Below are positions 1 through 9,086 of a stretch of 64,000 bases of DNA, in pieces. The notes beneath the pieces were generated by a model. That model searched no databases. It was not told where the DNA came from and worked only from the letters and a program-made list of their open reading frames with translations. How positions within the stretch are numbered: position 1 is the first letter of the stretch; every line of letters starts with the position of its first letter. Source of the stretch: Aphelocoma coerulescens (taxonomy: Eukaryota > Chordata > Aves > Passeriformes > Corvidae); assembly GCF_041296385.1 (NCBI RefSeq), contig NW_027183981.1, forward strand, positions 372,001-436,000, given 5' to 3'. Both the position numbers and the translations under genes were made by a program.

Positions 1-671
1 CTCTCCTGGGAGCCACGGGTCACAAAGCACCGTGGGCTCTGTGCAGCCCCGCTGTGTCACAATGGCCGCTGGCTTCCACGAGCCCCCGCAGTGTCCCAGT
101 GGGCCCCGTGGCTTTAGGAGTGGGTGGCTGGGAGTTGGTGCCAGCGGCTGGGGGAGCAGCAGCAGGGACTGTGTGTGGACAGTGCCATGGCCACTTGTGT
201 GGCCACTGGTGTCTCTGTGCCAGGCACAGCCGTGGTGTGTAACACCGGCTCTGGGTCCTTTGGCTGTGCAGGTGGCAGTCACGGCCTGGAGCAGGGCTGC
301 TCCCGGGGGACAGCCTGGGGCAGGAGGCTGCTGGAGATTCATTCCCCACACTCCTTGTCATGAGGTGCTCAGAGTGATTGGAAAGGCTGTTGGCAGCAGG
401 CAGTTCTCTGGGTTCAAGCTGTGGAGCTGTCAGCGGGAATGCAAAGGCCAAGCTGCTGAGCCTTTTGTCCTGGTGCCTTTAGTGTGTGAGCAGTCCCTGG
501 TGCCGTTGTCTTTGGATCCTGAGTGTGGGAGAGGCAAGGCTTAGGATGGTGCGTAGAGCTGAGAAGGAAAGTGCCGAGAGCAGCGTGTGTGCTGCTGCTT
601 TGAGGGGTGCAGTTGAAGTTGTAGGCAGCAAGAGCTTTCTCAGCTGGCCCTTTTGTGAGCTCTGCTTTTGC

Positions 672-800
672 CAGATGACTTCCATCTTACCCTCTTACCA
701 TCTTAGCCTCTCATTTTTGCATATCCCAAACCCCCTTCCAAACATCCAGCAGCTGCTTGTAAAGAAGAAGTCCTAGAACAAAAAGCCAGTGCTGCCTTTC
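672..800 (+). repeat. Exon-like segment A within the unit (diverged direct duplicate of segment B)
   Basis: Aligns by eye with 1165-1280. Both begin CAGAT, run through a pyrimidine-rich stretch, then share TCCAGCAGCTGCT, a TTCTAGAA or TCCTAGAA string, AAAGCCAG and GCTGC-CTTC. Read on the plus strand, the shared core gives a QQLL...VLE.KAS-like pattern reminiscent of a coiled coil. It is interrupted by stops and I cannot assign a gene. Present at the same offset in every complete unit. Could be relics of duplicated exons of a host gene, or just an old internal duplication. Confidence 0.5.
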
Positions 801-920
801 ATAGCCCCTTTGCTGTCTATGAAGTAGAGGAAAGAAGCTAGTGAGACGCACTTTCTTTCTCAACTCCATAGAGCGCATCCTTCTCTCAAGGTGGCAGAGT
901 CCTTGGCGGAAGTGAAGCAT

Positions 921-932
921 CTGCAGCTGCAG
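921..932. other. 12-bp palindrome CTGCAGCTGCAG
   Basis: Nested PstI-PvuII-PstI palindrome in every complete unit body, within a stretch reading VAESLAEVKHLQLQF in one plus frame. No assigned role. Confidence 0.5.
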
Positions 933-1121
933 TTCAGACTGAGAGATGTGCCAGGACAGGAAACATTTGCTGACCTTCCCTGTTCCCTGTGCAACATGAT
1001 TCTCGCATCCCAGTCACTTTCACATACCTTCGGTATCCCTGAGTCCAAGCAGCTAAAGCTCACAGAGACAGAAGTGTCAGGAAGGAAAACGTTCCAAAAG
1101 CACCCCCTTCTCTTATCAGCA

Positions 1122-1127
1122 TATAAA
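1122..1127 (+). promoter_or_regulatory. TATA-like string (TATAAA)
   Basis: CATATAAATTGTGC lies in an AT-richer stretch of the unit body and repeats once per unit. It could act as a TATA box or be chance; nothing downstream supports a defined transcript. Confidence 0.15.
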
Positions 1128-1164
1128 TTGTGCACAACAGGCTGCGGCACCGAACCTTCCTTCT

Positions 1165-1280
1165 CAGATAGACATGCCATCACACTTTTCACTCTTGCAG
1201 CTCGGTTGAAAAGCTCCAGCAGCTGCTCCCGCAATAGCAAAAGGTTCTAGAAGTGAAAGCCAGTTTGGGGCTGCACCTTC
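1165..1280 (+). repeat. Exon-like segment B within the unit (duplicate of A, with acceptor-like polypyrimidine tract)
   Basis: CACTTTTCACTCTTGCAG at 1183-1200 is a good match to a vertebrate 3' splice site. The following bases read VEKLQQLLPQ, a stop, then QKVLEVKAS in one frame, a coiled-coil-like string with one in-frame stop. The partner is segment A, starting about 490 bp upstream. Function is unproven; the resemblance to an exon is inference. Found at the same offset in all 30 complete units (shifted 8 bp in units 3 and 15). Confidence 0.45.
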
Positions 1281-1432
1281 TCCTTGCCGCATGTAAGCCA
1301 CACCAAACTCCCTGATGCACTCTGTCCTCCCCTTCTCAAAGGAGTAGACGGTGGCATCAGGACACACCTGTGTCCCAGCAGCTGGGTGCCCAGCCGGGAG
1401 CAGGAGCAGGGCTGGGGCTGCTCCCAAAGTTG

Positions 1433-1444
1433 CCCCGCCCCAAT
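1433..1444 (+). promoter_or_regulatory. GC box overlapping a CCAAT string
   Basis: CCCCGCCCCAAT combines an Sp1-type GC box with a CCAAT motif. It is present in every complete unit except 13 and 25, where the box is changed to CCCGGCCCC (27166 and 52745). The promoter role is inference only. Confidence 0.2.
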
Positions 1445-1484
1445 GCCAGAGCCGGACATATGCTGAGGGGGGGCTGGATCAGGC

Positions 1485-1490
1485 TTTATT
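1485..1490 (-). terminator. AATAAA poly(A)-signal-like hexamer on the minus strand
   Basis: Minus-strand reading gives GGACAATAAAGCCTGATC, the form of a canonical vertebrate polyadenylation signal. It lies 32 nt past the stop of an 82-codon minus-strand ORF (1771-1523). Repeats once per unit. Whether any transcript is processed here is unknown. Confidence 0.3.
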
Positions 1491-1522
1491 GTCCAGCTGC
1501 ATGCCAGGAGTGAGCACAAAAT

Positions 1523-1771
1523 CTACCTGCATTCTCTGCAGCATGCCATCCTGGAGCAGAGCCATTGCCAAAGGAAGCCGTGAGCCCGTGCCAAGCCAGT
1601 GCCGGAGTGGGATCCTAGCAGCACCTGTGGAAGCCGGGAGAGAGGAGCCCACCTGGAGCAGGTTCGTGCAGGATTAATCATCCCGTGGCTTCCCACCAGG
1701 GTCCTGTTGCTTCCAAAAGGCCCCACAGTGTCACTGTGGCCCCTCGGTTCCACCAGGTTCCATAGCGTCAC
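1523..1771 (-). other. Minus-strand ORF ahead of the AATAAA, candidate transcript end (82 aa, no known family)
   Basis: An open frame of 82 codons starts in the proximal flank of the minisatellite and stops 32 nt before AATAAA. An upstream minus-strand frame made of 25-residue repeats (2037-1768 in unit 1) overlaps its start by 4 nt. A donor-like GCAG/GTAGAT string sits across the stop. Composition is low-complexity and I recognise no domain. It repeats in every unit because the units are near-identical, so recurrence is not evidence of selection. More likely non-coding. Confidence 0.15.
1723..1739. other. 17-bp palindrome at the minisatellite border (CCACAGTG-T-CACTGTGG)
   Basis: Perfect 8-bp arms around a single T, occurring once per unit about 65 bp before the first regular monomer. 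The related CTGTG-GTGT-CACAG inverted repeat recurs in each monomer. It may promote hairpin formation and slippage; that is inference. Confidence 0.6.
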
Positions 1772-1803
1772 TGTGGTGCCCAGGGTTCCGTCAGCTTCGC
1801 CAG

Positions 1804-2258
1804 CATCCCCACGGTCTGCAGAGCTCCCCGAGCTTCTGTGGTGTCACAGTGGAGGCAGGGTTGCATCAGGTTCCATAGCATCAGCACGGTCTCCAGGGCT
1901 CCCAGAGGTTCTGTGGTGTCACAGTGGAGGCAGGGTTGCATCAGGTTCCATAGCATCACCACAGTCTCCAGGGCTCCCTGAGCTTCTGTGGTGTCACAGT
2001 GGAGGCAGGGTTGCATCAGGTTCCATAGCATCAGCACGGTCTCCAGGGCTCCCAGAGGTTCTGTGGTGTCACAGAGGAGGCAGGGTTGGCATCAGGTTCC
2101 ATAGCATCAGCACGGTCTCCAGGGCTCCAAGAGCTTCTGTGGTGTCACAGAGGAGGCAGGGTTGCATCAGGTTCAATAGCATCACCACGGTCTCCAGGGC
2201 TCCCCTGAGCTTCTGTGGTGGTGTCACAGAGGAGCCAGGCTTCCTTGTAGTTCCCCAG
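1804..2258 (+). repeat. 75-bp minisatellite of unit 1: a-b-c-b'-d-T
   Basis: Six tandem monomers of 75 bp. The fourth is 76 bp (extra G in TTGGCATC) and the terminal T is 79 bp with added C and GGT. Core strings are TTCTGTGGTGTCACAG, GGCAGGGTTGCATC and AGGTTCCATAG. 75 bp is 25 codons, so whole-monomer changes keep frame. Each CACAGAGG-type monomer holds a TCTGTG-GTGT-CACAGA inverted repeat. Confidence 0.96.
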
Positions 2259-2269
2259 CATCACAAAGG

Positions 2270-4538
2270 CTCTCCTGGGAGCCACGGGTCACAAAGCACC
2301 GTGGGCTCTGTGCAGCCCCGCTGTGTCACAATGGCCGCTGGCTTCCACGAGCCCCCGCAGTGTCCCAGTGGGCCCCGTGGCTTTAGGAGTGGGTGGCTGG
2401 GAGTTGGTGCCAGCGGCTGGGGGAGCAGCAGCAGGGACTGTGTGTGGACAGTGCCATGGCCACTTGTGTGGCCACTGGTGTCTCTGTGCCAGGCACAGCC
2501 GTGGTGTGTAACACCGGCTCTGGGTCCTTTGGCTGTGCAGGTGGCAGTCACGGCCTGGAGCAGGGCTGCTCCCGGGGGACAGCCTGGGGCAGGAGGCTGC
2601 TGGAGATTCATTCCCCACACTCCTTGTCATGAGGTGCTCAGAGTGATTGGAAAGGCTGTTGGCAGCAGGCAGTTCTCTGGGTTCAAGCTGTGGAGCTGTC
2701 AGCGGGAATGCAAAGGCCAAGCTGGTGAGCCTTTTGTCCTGGTGCCTTTAGTGTGTGAGCAGTCCCTGGTGCCGTTGTCTTTGGATCCTGAGTGTGGGAG
2801 AGGCAAGGCTTAGGATGGTGCGTAGAGCTGAGAAGGAAAGTGCCGAGAGCAGCGTGTGTGCTGCTGCTTTGAGGGGTGCAGTTGAAGTTGTAGGCAGCAA
2901 GAGCTTTCTCAGCTGGCCCTTTTGTGAGCTCTGCTTTTGCCAGATGACTTCCATCTTACCCTCTTACCATCTTAGCCTCTCATTTTTGCATATCCCAAAC
3001 CCCCTTCCAAACATCCAGCAGCTGCTTGTAAAGAAGAAGTCCTAGAACAAAAAGCCAGTGCTGCCTTTCATAGCCCCTTTGCTGTCTATGAAGTAGAGGA
3101 AAGAAGCTAGTGAGACGCACTTTCTTTCTCAACTCCATAGAGCGCATCCTTCTCTCAAGGTGGCAGAGTCCTTGGCGGAAGTGAAGCATCTGCAGCTGCA
3201 GTTCAGACTGAGAGATGTGCCACGACAGGAAACATTTGCTGACCTTCCCTGTTCCCTGTGCAACATGATTCTCGCATCCCAGTCACTTTCACATACCTTC
3301 GGTATCCCTGAGTCCAAGCAGCTAAAGCTCACAGAGACAGAAGTGTCAGGAAGGAAAACGTTGCAAAAGCACCCCCTTCTCTTATCAGCATATAAATTGT
3401 GCACAACAGGCTGCGGCACCGAACCTTCCTTCTCAGATAGACATGCCATCACACTTTTCACTCTTGCAGCTCGGTTGAAAAGCTCCAGCAGCTGCTCCCG
3501 CAATAGCAAAAGGTTCTAGAAGTGAAAGCCAGTTTGGGGCTGCACCTTCTCCTTGCCGCATGTAAGCCACACCAAACTCCCTGATGCACTCTGTCCTCCC
3601 CTTCTCAAAGGAGTAGACGGTGGCATCAGGACACACCTGTGTCCCAGCAGCTGGGTGCCCAGCCGGGAGCAGGAGCAGGGCTGGGGCTGCTCCCAAAGTT
3701 GCCCCGCCCCAATGCCAGAGCCGGACATATGCTGAGGGGGGGCTGGATCAGGCTTTATTGTCCAGCTGCATGCCAGGAGTGAGCACAAAATCTACCTGCA
3801 TTCTCTGCAGCATGCCATCCTGGAGCAGAGCCATTGCCAAAGGAAGCCGTGAGCCCGTGCCAAGCCAGTGCCGGAGTGGGATCCTAGCAGCACCTGTGGA
3901 AGCCGGGAGAGAGGAGCCCACCTGGAGCAGGTTCGTGCAGGATTAATCATCCCGTGGCTTCCCACCAGGGTCCTGTTGCTTCCAAAAGGCCCCACAGTGT
4001 CACTGTGGCCCCTCGGTTCCACCAGGTTCCATAGCGTCACTGTGGTGCCCAGGGTTCCGTCAGCTTCGCCAGCATCCCCACGGTCTGCAGAGCTCCCCGA
4101 GCTTCTGTGGTGTCACAGTGGAGGCAGGGTTGCATCAGGTTCCATAGCATCAGCACGGTCTCCAGGGCTCCCAGAGGTTCTGTGGTGTCACAGTGGAGGC
4201 AGGGTTGCATCAGGTTCCATAGCATCACCACAGTCTCCAGGGCTCCCTGAGCTTCTGTGGTGTCACAGTGGAGGCAGGGTTGCATCAGGTTCCATAGCAT
4301 CAGCACGGTCTCCAGGGCTCCCAGAGGTTCTGTGGTGTCACAGAGGAGGCAGGGTTGGCATCAGGTTCCATAGCATCAGCACGGTCTCCAGGGCTCCAAG
4401 AGCTTCTGTGGTGTCACAGAGGAGGCAGGGTTGCATCAGGTTCAATAGCATCAGCACGGTCTCCAGGGCTCCCCTGAGCTTCTGTGGTGGTGTCACAGAG
4501 GAGCCAGGCTTCCTTGTAGTTCCCCAGCATCACAAAGG
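2270..4538 (+). repeat. Macrosatellite unit 2 (2269 bp, 6 monomers), HOR A position 1
   Basis: Has G at offset 456, the TTGGCATC extra base in monomer 4, a private C at 3223 (CCACGACAGG) and G at 3363 (TTGCAAAAG). The last marker is otherwise confined to two-monomer units, which suggests a conversion patch. The equivalent unit 14 lacks both the 3223 and 3363 variants. Confidence 0.97.
4073..4527 (+). repeat. 75-bp minisatellite of unit 2: a-b-c-b'-d-T
   Basis: Same order as unit 1, with the extra G in monomer 4. The terminal monomer begins CATCAGC, not CATCACC. Confidence 0.96.
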
Positions 4539-4889
4539 CTCTCCTGGGAGCCACGGGTCACAAAGCACCGTGGGCTCTGTGCAGCCCCGCTGTGTCACAA
4601 TGGCCGCTGGCTTCCACGAGCCCCCGCAGTGTCCCAGTGGGCCCCGTGGCTTTAGGAGTGGGTGGCTGGGAGTTGGTGCCAGCGGCTGGGGGAGCAGCAG
4701 CAGGGACTGTGTGTGGACAGTGCCATGGCCACTTGTGTGGCCACTGGTGTCTCTGTGCCAGGCACAGCCGTGGTGTGTAACACCGGCTCCGGGTCCTTTG
4801 GCTGTGCAGGTGGCAGTCACGGCCTGGAGCAGGGCTGCTCCCGGGGGACAGCCTGGGGCAGGAGGCTGCTGGAGATTCATTCCCCACAC

Positions 4890-4897
4890 GCTGCAGC
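4890..4897. other. 8-bp palindromic insertion GCTGCAGC in unit 3
   Basis: Absent from all other complete units except 15 (30619-30626). It disrupts every frame open across this stretch in other units, which argues against coding constraint there. Confidence 0.9.
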
Positions 4898-6349
4898 TCC
4901 TTGTCATGAGGTGCTCAGAGTGATTGGAAAGGCTGTTGGCAGCGTGCAGTTCTCTGGGTTCAAGCTGTGGAGCTGTCAGCGGGAATGCAAAGGCCAAGCT
5001 GGTGAGCCTTTTGTCCTGGTGCCTTTAGTGTGTGAGCAGTCCCTGGTGCCGTTGTCTTTGGATCCTGAGTGTGGGAGAGGCAAGGCTTAGGATGGTGCGT
5101 AGAGCTGAGAAGGAAAGTGCCGAGAGCAGCGTGTGTGCTGCTGCTTTGAGGGGTGCAGTTGAAGTTGTAGGCAGCAAGAGCTTTCTCAGCTGGCCCTTTT
5201 GTGAGCTCTGCTTTTGCCAGATGACTTCCATCTTACCCTCTTACCATCTTAGCCTCTCATTTTTGCATATCCCAAACCCCCTTCCAAACATCCAGCAGCT
5301 GCTTGTAAAGAAGAAGTCCTAGAACAAAAAGCCAGTGCTGCCTTTCATAGCCCCTTTGCTGTCTATGAAGTAGAGGAAAGAAGCTAGTGAGACGCACTTT
5401 CTTTCTCAACTCCATAGAGCGCATCCTTCTCTCAAGGTGGCAGAGTCCTTGGCGGAAGTGAAGCATCTGCAGCTGCAGTTCAGACTGAGAGATGTGCCAG
5501 GACAGGAAACATTTGCTGACCTTCCCTGTTCCCTGTGCAACATGATTCTCGCATCCCAGTCACTTTCACACACCTTCGGTATCCCTGAGTCCAAGCAGCT
5601 AAAGCTCACAGAGACAGAAGTGTCAGGAAGGAAAACGTTCCAAAAGCACCCCCTTCTCTTATCAGCATATAAATTGTGCACAACAGGCTGCGGCACCGAA
5701 CCTTCCTTCTCAGATAGACATGCCATCACACTTTTCACTCTTGCAGCTCGGTTGAAAAGCTCCAGCAGCTGCTCCCGCAATAGCAAAAGGTTCTAGAAGT
5801 GAAAGCCAGTTTGGGGCTGCACCTTCTCCTTGCCGCATGTAAGCCACACCAAACTCCCTGATGCACTCTGTCCTCCCCTTCTCAAAGGAGTAGACGGTGG
5901 CATCAGGACACACCTGTGTCCCAGCAGCTGGGTGCCCAGCCGGGAGAAGGAGCAGGGCTGGGGCTGCTCCCAAAGTTGCCCCGCCCCAATGCCAGAGCCG
6001 GACATATGCTGAGGGGGGGCTGGATCAGGCTTTATTGTCCAGCTGCATGCCAGGAGTGAGCACAAAATCTACCTGCATTCTCTGCAGCATGCCATCCTGG
6101 AGCAGAGCCATTGCCAAAGGAAGCCGTGAGCCCGTGCCAAGCCAGTGCCGGAGTGGGATCCTAGCAGCACCTGTGGAAGCCGGGAGAGAGGAGCCCACCT
6201 GGAGCAGGTTCGTGCAGGATTAATCATCCCGTGGCTTCCCACCAGGGTCCTGTTGCTTCCAAAAGGCCCCACAGTGTCACTGTGGCCCCTCGGTTCCACC
6301 AGGTTCCATAGCGTCACTGTGGTGCCCAGGGTTCCGTCAGCTTCGCCAG

Positions 6350-6807
6350 CATCCCCACGGTCTGCAGAGCTCCCCGAGCTTCTGTGGTGTCACAGTGGAG
6401 GCAGGGTTGCATCAGGTTCCATAGCATCAGCACGGTCTCCAGGGCTCCCAGAGGTTCTGTGGTGTCACAGTGGAGGCAGGGTTGCATCAGGTTCCATAGC
6501 ATCACCACAGTCTCCAGGGCTCCCTGAGCTTCTGTGGTGTCACAGAGGAGGCAGGGTTGCATCAGGTTCCATAGCATCAGCACGGTCTCCAGGGCTCCCA
6601 GAGGTTCTGTGGTGTCACAGAGGAGGCAGGGTTGCATCAGGTTCCATAGCATCAGCACGGTCTCCAGGGCTCCCCTGAGCTTCTGTGGTGGTGTCACAGA
6701 GGAGGCAGGGTTGCATCAGGTTCCATAGCATCAGCACGGTCTCCAGGACTCCCCTGAGCTTCTGTGGTGGTGTCACAGAGGAGCCAGGCTTCCTTGTAGT
6801 TCTCCAG
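6350..6807 (+). repeat. 75-bp minisatellite of unit 3: a-b-c'-b'-t-T
   Basis: The fifth monomer (6650-6728) is a 79-bp terminal-type copy with CCCCTGAGC and TGGTGGTGTC but a normal distal half. It looks like a duplicate of T whose end was converted to the internal type. Confidence 0.96.
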
Positions 6808-6818
6808 CATCACAAAGG

Positions 6819-9086
6819 CTCTCCTGGGAGCCACGGGTCACAAAGCACCGTGGGCTCTGTGCAGCCCCGCTGTGTCACAATGGCCGCTGGCTTCCACGAG
6901 CCCCCGCAGTGTCCCAGTGGGCCCCGTGGCTTTAGGAGTGGGTGGCTGGGAGTTGGTGCCAGCGGCTGGGGGAGCAGCAGCAGGGACTGTGTGTGGACAG
7001 TGCCATGGCCACTTGTGTGGCCACTGGTGTCTCTGTGCCAGGCACAGCCGTGGTGTGTAACACCGGCTCTGGGTCCTTTGGCTGTGCAGGTGGCAGTCAC
7101 GGCCTGGAGCAGGGCTGCTCCCGGGGGACAGCCTGGGGCAGGAGGCTGCTGGAGATTCATTCCCCACACTCCTTGTCATGAGGTGCTCAGAGTGATTGGA
7201 AAGGCTGTTGGCAGCAGGCAGTTCTCTGGGTTCAAGCTGTGGAGCTGTCAGCGGGAATGCAAAGGCCAAGCTGCTGAGCCTTTTGTCCTGGTGCCTTTAG
7301 TGTGTGAGCAGTCCCTGGTGCCGTTGTCTTTGGATCCTGAGTGTGGGAGAGGCAAGGCTTAGGATGGTGCGTAGAGCTGAGAAGGAAAGTGCCGAGAGCA
7401 GCGTGTGTGCTGCTGCTTTGAGGGGTGCAGTTGAAGTTGTAGGCAGCAAGAGCTTTCTCAGCTGGCCCTTTTGTGAGCTCTGCTTTTGCCAGATGACTTC
7501 CATCTTACCTTCTTACCATCTTAGCCTCTCATTTTTGCATATCCCAAACCCCCTTCCAAACATCCAGCAGCTGCTTGTAAAGAAGAAGTCCTAGAACAAA
7601 AAGCCAGTGCTGCCTTTCATAGCCCCTTTGCTGTCTATGAAGTAGAGGAAAGAAGCTAGTGAGACGCACTTTCTTTCTCAACTCCATAGAGCGCATCCTT
7701 CTCTCAAGGTGGCAGAGTCCTTGGCGGAAGTGAAGCATCTGCAGCTGCAGTTCAGACTGAGAGATGTGCCAGGACAGGAAACATTTGCTGACCTTCCCTG
7801 TTCCCTGTGCAACATGATTCTCGCATCCCAGTCACTTTCACATACCTTCGGTATCCCTGAGTCCAAGCAGCTAAAGCTCACAGAGACAGAAGTGTCAGGA
7901 AGGAAAACGTTCCAAAAGCACCCCCTTCTCTTATCAGCATATAAATTGTGCACAACAGGCTGCGGCACCGAACCTTCCTTCTCAGATAGACATGCCATCA
8001 CACTTTTCACTCTTGCAGCTCGGTTGAAAAGCTCCAGCAGCTGCTCCCGCAATAGCAAAAGGTTCTAGAAGTGAAAGCCAGTTTGGGGCTGCACCTTCTC
8101 CTTGCCGCATGTAAGCCACACCAAACTCCCTGATGCACTCTGTCCTCCCCTTCTCAAAGGAGTAGACGGTGGCATCAGGACACACCTGTGTCCCAGCAGC
8201 TGGGTGCCCAGCCGGGAGCAGGAGCAGGGCTGGGGCTGCTCCCAAAGTTGCCCCGCCCCAATGCCAGAGCCGGACATATGCTGAGGGGGGGCTGGATCAG
8301 GCTTTATTGTCCAGCTGCATGCCAGGAGTGAGCACAAAATCTACCTGCATTCTCTGCAGCATGCCATCCTGGAGCAGAGCCATTGCCAAAGGAAGCCGTG
8401 AGCCCGTGCCAAGCCAGTGCCGGAGTGGGATCCTAGCAGCACCTGTGGAAGCCGGGAGAGAGGAGCCCACCTGGAGCAGGTTCGTGCAGGATTAATCATC
8501 CCGTGGCTTCCCACCAGGGTCCTGTTGCTTCCAAAAGGCCCCACAGTGTCACTGTGGCCCCTCGGTTCCACCAGGTTCCATAGCGTCACTGTGGTGCCCA
8601 GGGTTCCGTCAGCTTCGCCAGCATCCCCACGGTCTGCAGAGCTCCCCGAGCTTCTGTGGTGTCACAGTGGAGGCAGGGTTGCATCAGGTTCCATAGCATC
8701 AGCACGGTCTCCAGGGCTCCCAGAGGTTCTGTGGTGTCACAGTGGAGGCAGGGTTGCATCAGGTTCCATAGCATCACCACAGTCTCCAGGGCTCCCTGAG
8801 CTTCTGTGGTGTCACAGTGGAGGCAGGGTTGCATCAGGTTCCATAGCATCAGCACGGTCTCCAGGGCTCCCAGAGGTTCTGTGGTGTCACAGAGGAGGCA
8901 GGGTTGCATCAGGTTCCATAGCATCACCACGGTCTCCAGGGCTCCAAGAGCTTCTGTGGTGTCACAGAGGAGGCAGGGTTGCATCAGGTTCAATAGCATC
9001 AGCACGGTCTCCAGGGCTCCCCTGAGCTTCTGTGGTGGTGTCACAGAGGAGCCAGGCTTCCTTGTAGTTCCCCAGGATCACAAAGG
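6819..9086 (+). repeat. Macrosatellite unit 4 (2268 bp, 6 monomers), HOR A position 3
   Basis: Marked by T at 7510 (ACCTTCTTACC) and G at 9076 (CCAGGATCAC in the tail). Both are shared with unit 16; the tail variant is also in unit 25. It has C at offset 456 where unit 16 has G. The fifth monomer begins CATCACCACGG. Confidence 0.97.
8622..9075 (+). repeat. 75-bp minisatellite of unit 4: a-b-c-b'-d-T
   Basis: Six monomers, no extra G. The d monomer begins CATCACCACGG, a variant shared with units 11, 16 and 23. Confidence 0.96.

Larger units (their letters stand above)
1..2269 (+). repeat. Macrosatellite unit 1 (2269 bp, 6 monomers), out of HOR phase
   Basis: Reference unit for all offsets quoted here. 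It carries the extra G (TTGGCATC) in the fourth monomer that otherwise marks units 2 and 14. It lacks the offset 1436 and 1767 variants expected of a twelfth-position unit preceding copy A. It has C at 456 and a private C at 2185 in the last monomer. The unit looks like a second copy of the position-1 type. Single-cutter motifs per unit include NdeI CATATG at 1457-1462; BamHI GGATCC occurs twice. Confidence 0.97.
4539..6818 (+). repeat. Macrosatellite unit 3 (2280 bp, 6 monomers), HOR A position 2
   Basis: Longest class. It has the palindromic 8-bp insertion GCTGCAGC at 4890-4897 and one 79-bp internal monomer. Linked variants are 4944-4945 (GT for AG), 5571 (C for T), 5947 (A for C) and 6803 (T for C in the tail). 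All are shared with unit 15. C at 4790 (CTCCGGG) is private. Confidence 0.97.

Noticed and set aside
120..180. G-quadruplex in the G-rich stretch around GCTGGGGGAGC
   Set aside because: G runs are separated by loops that are too long for a standard quadruplex, and there is no compact four-run motif.
20..451. 143-codon minus-strand ORF in the GC-rich part of the unit
   Set aside because: GC-rich sequence is open in several frames here at once. The 8-bp insertion in units 3 and 15 changes its frame, which argues against selection for the protein.
891..1250. 119-codon plus-strand ORF found in every complete unit
   Set aside because: Conservation is expected because units are near-identical. 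An overlapping 126-codon frame on the other strand is conserved equally well. It has no recognisable family and contains acceptor-like sites, so I do not call it a gene.
1660..1680. CENP-B box near GGTTCGTGCAGGATTAATC
   Set aside because: The required A and CGGG positions do not match. Other TTCG strings in the unit also fail.
1693..1704. CTCF-like site CCACCAGGGTCC, as in some macrosatellites
   Set aside because: Only part of the core matches and the distal GGC is absent. Too weak to call without a matrix score.
1804..2258. CRISPR array
   Set aside because: The 75-bp monomers are contiguous without unique spacers, there are no cas genes, and the array recurs in every unit.
1..2269. Ribosomal DNA or histone-type gene tandem array
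   Set aside because: No recognisable rRNA, 5S, snRNA, tRNA or histone sequence in the unit on either strand.
1..2269. LTR retrotransposon, LINE or DNA transposon origin
   Set aside because: No reverse transcriptase, integrase or transposase reading, no terminal repeats with target duplications, and no CR1-type 3' microsatellite end that I could see. A diverged fragment cannot be excluded without a search.
1599..2813. 404-codon plus-strand ORF through the minisatellite into the next unit
   Set aside because: It is open mainly because the 75-bp monomer has no stop in several frames. It depends on a one-base insertion (TTGGC), its length and end differ between units, and the reading is low-complexity with no domain.
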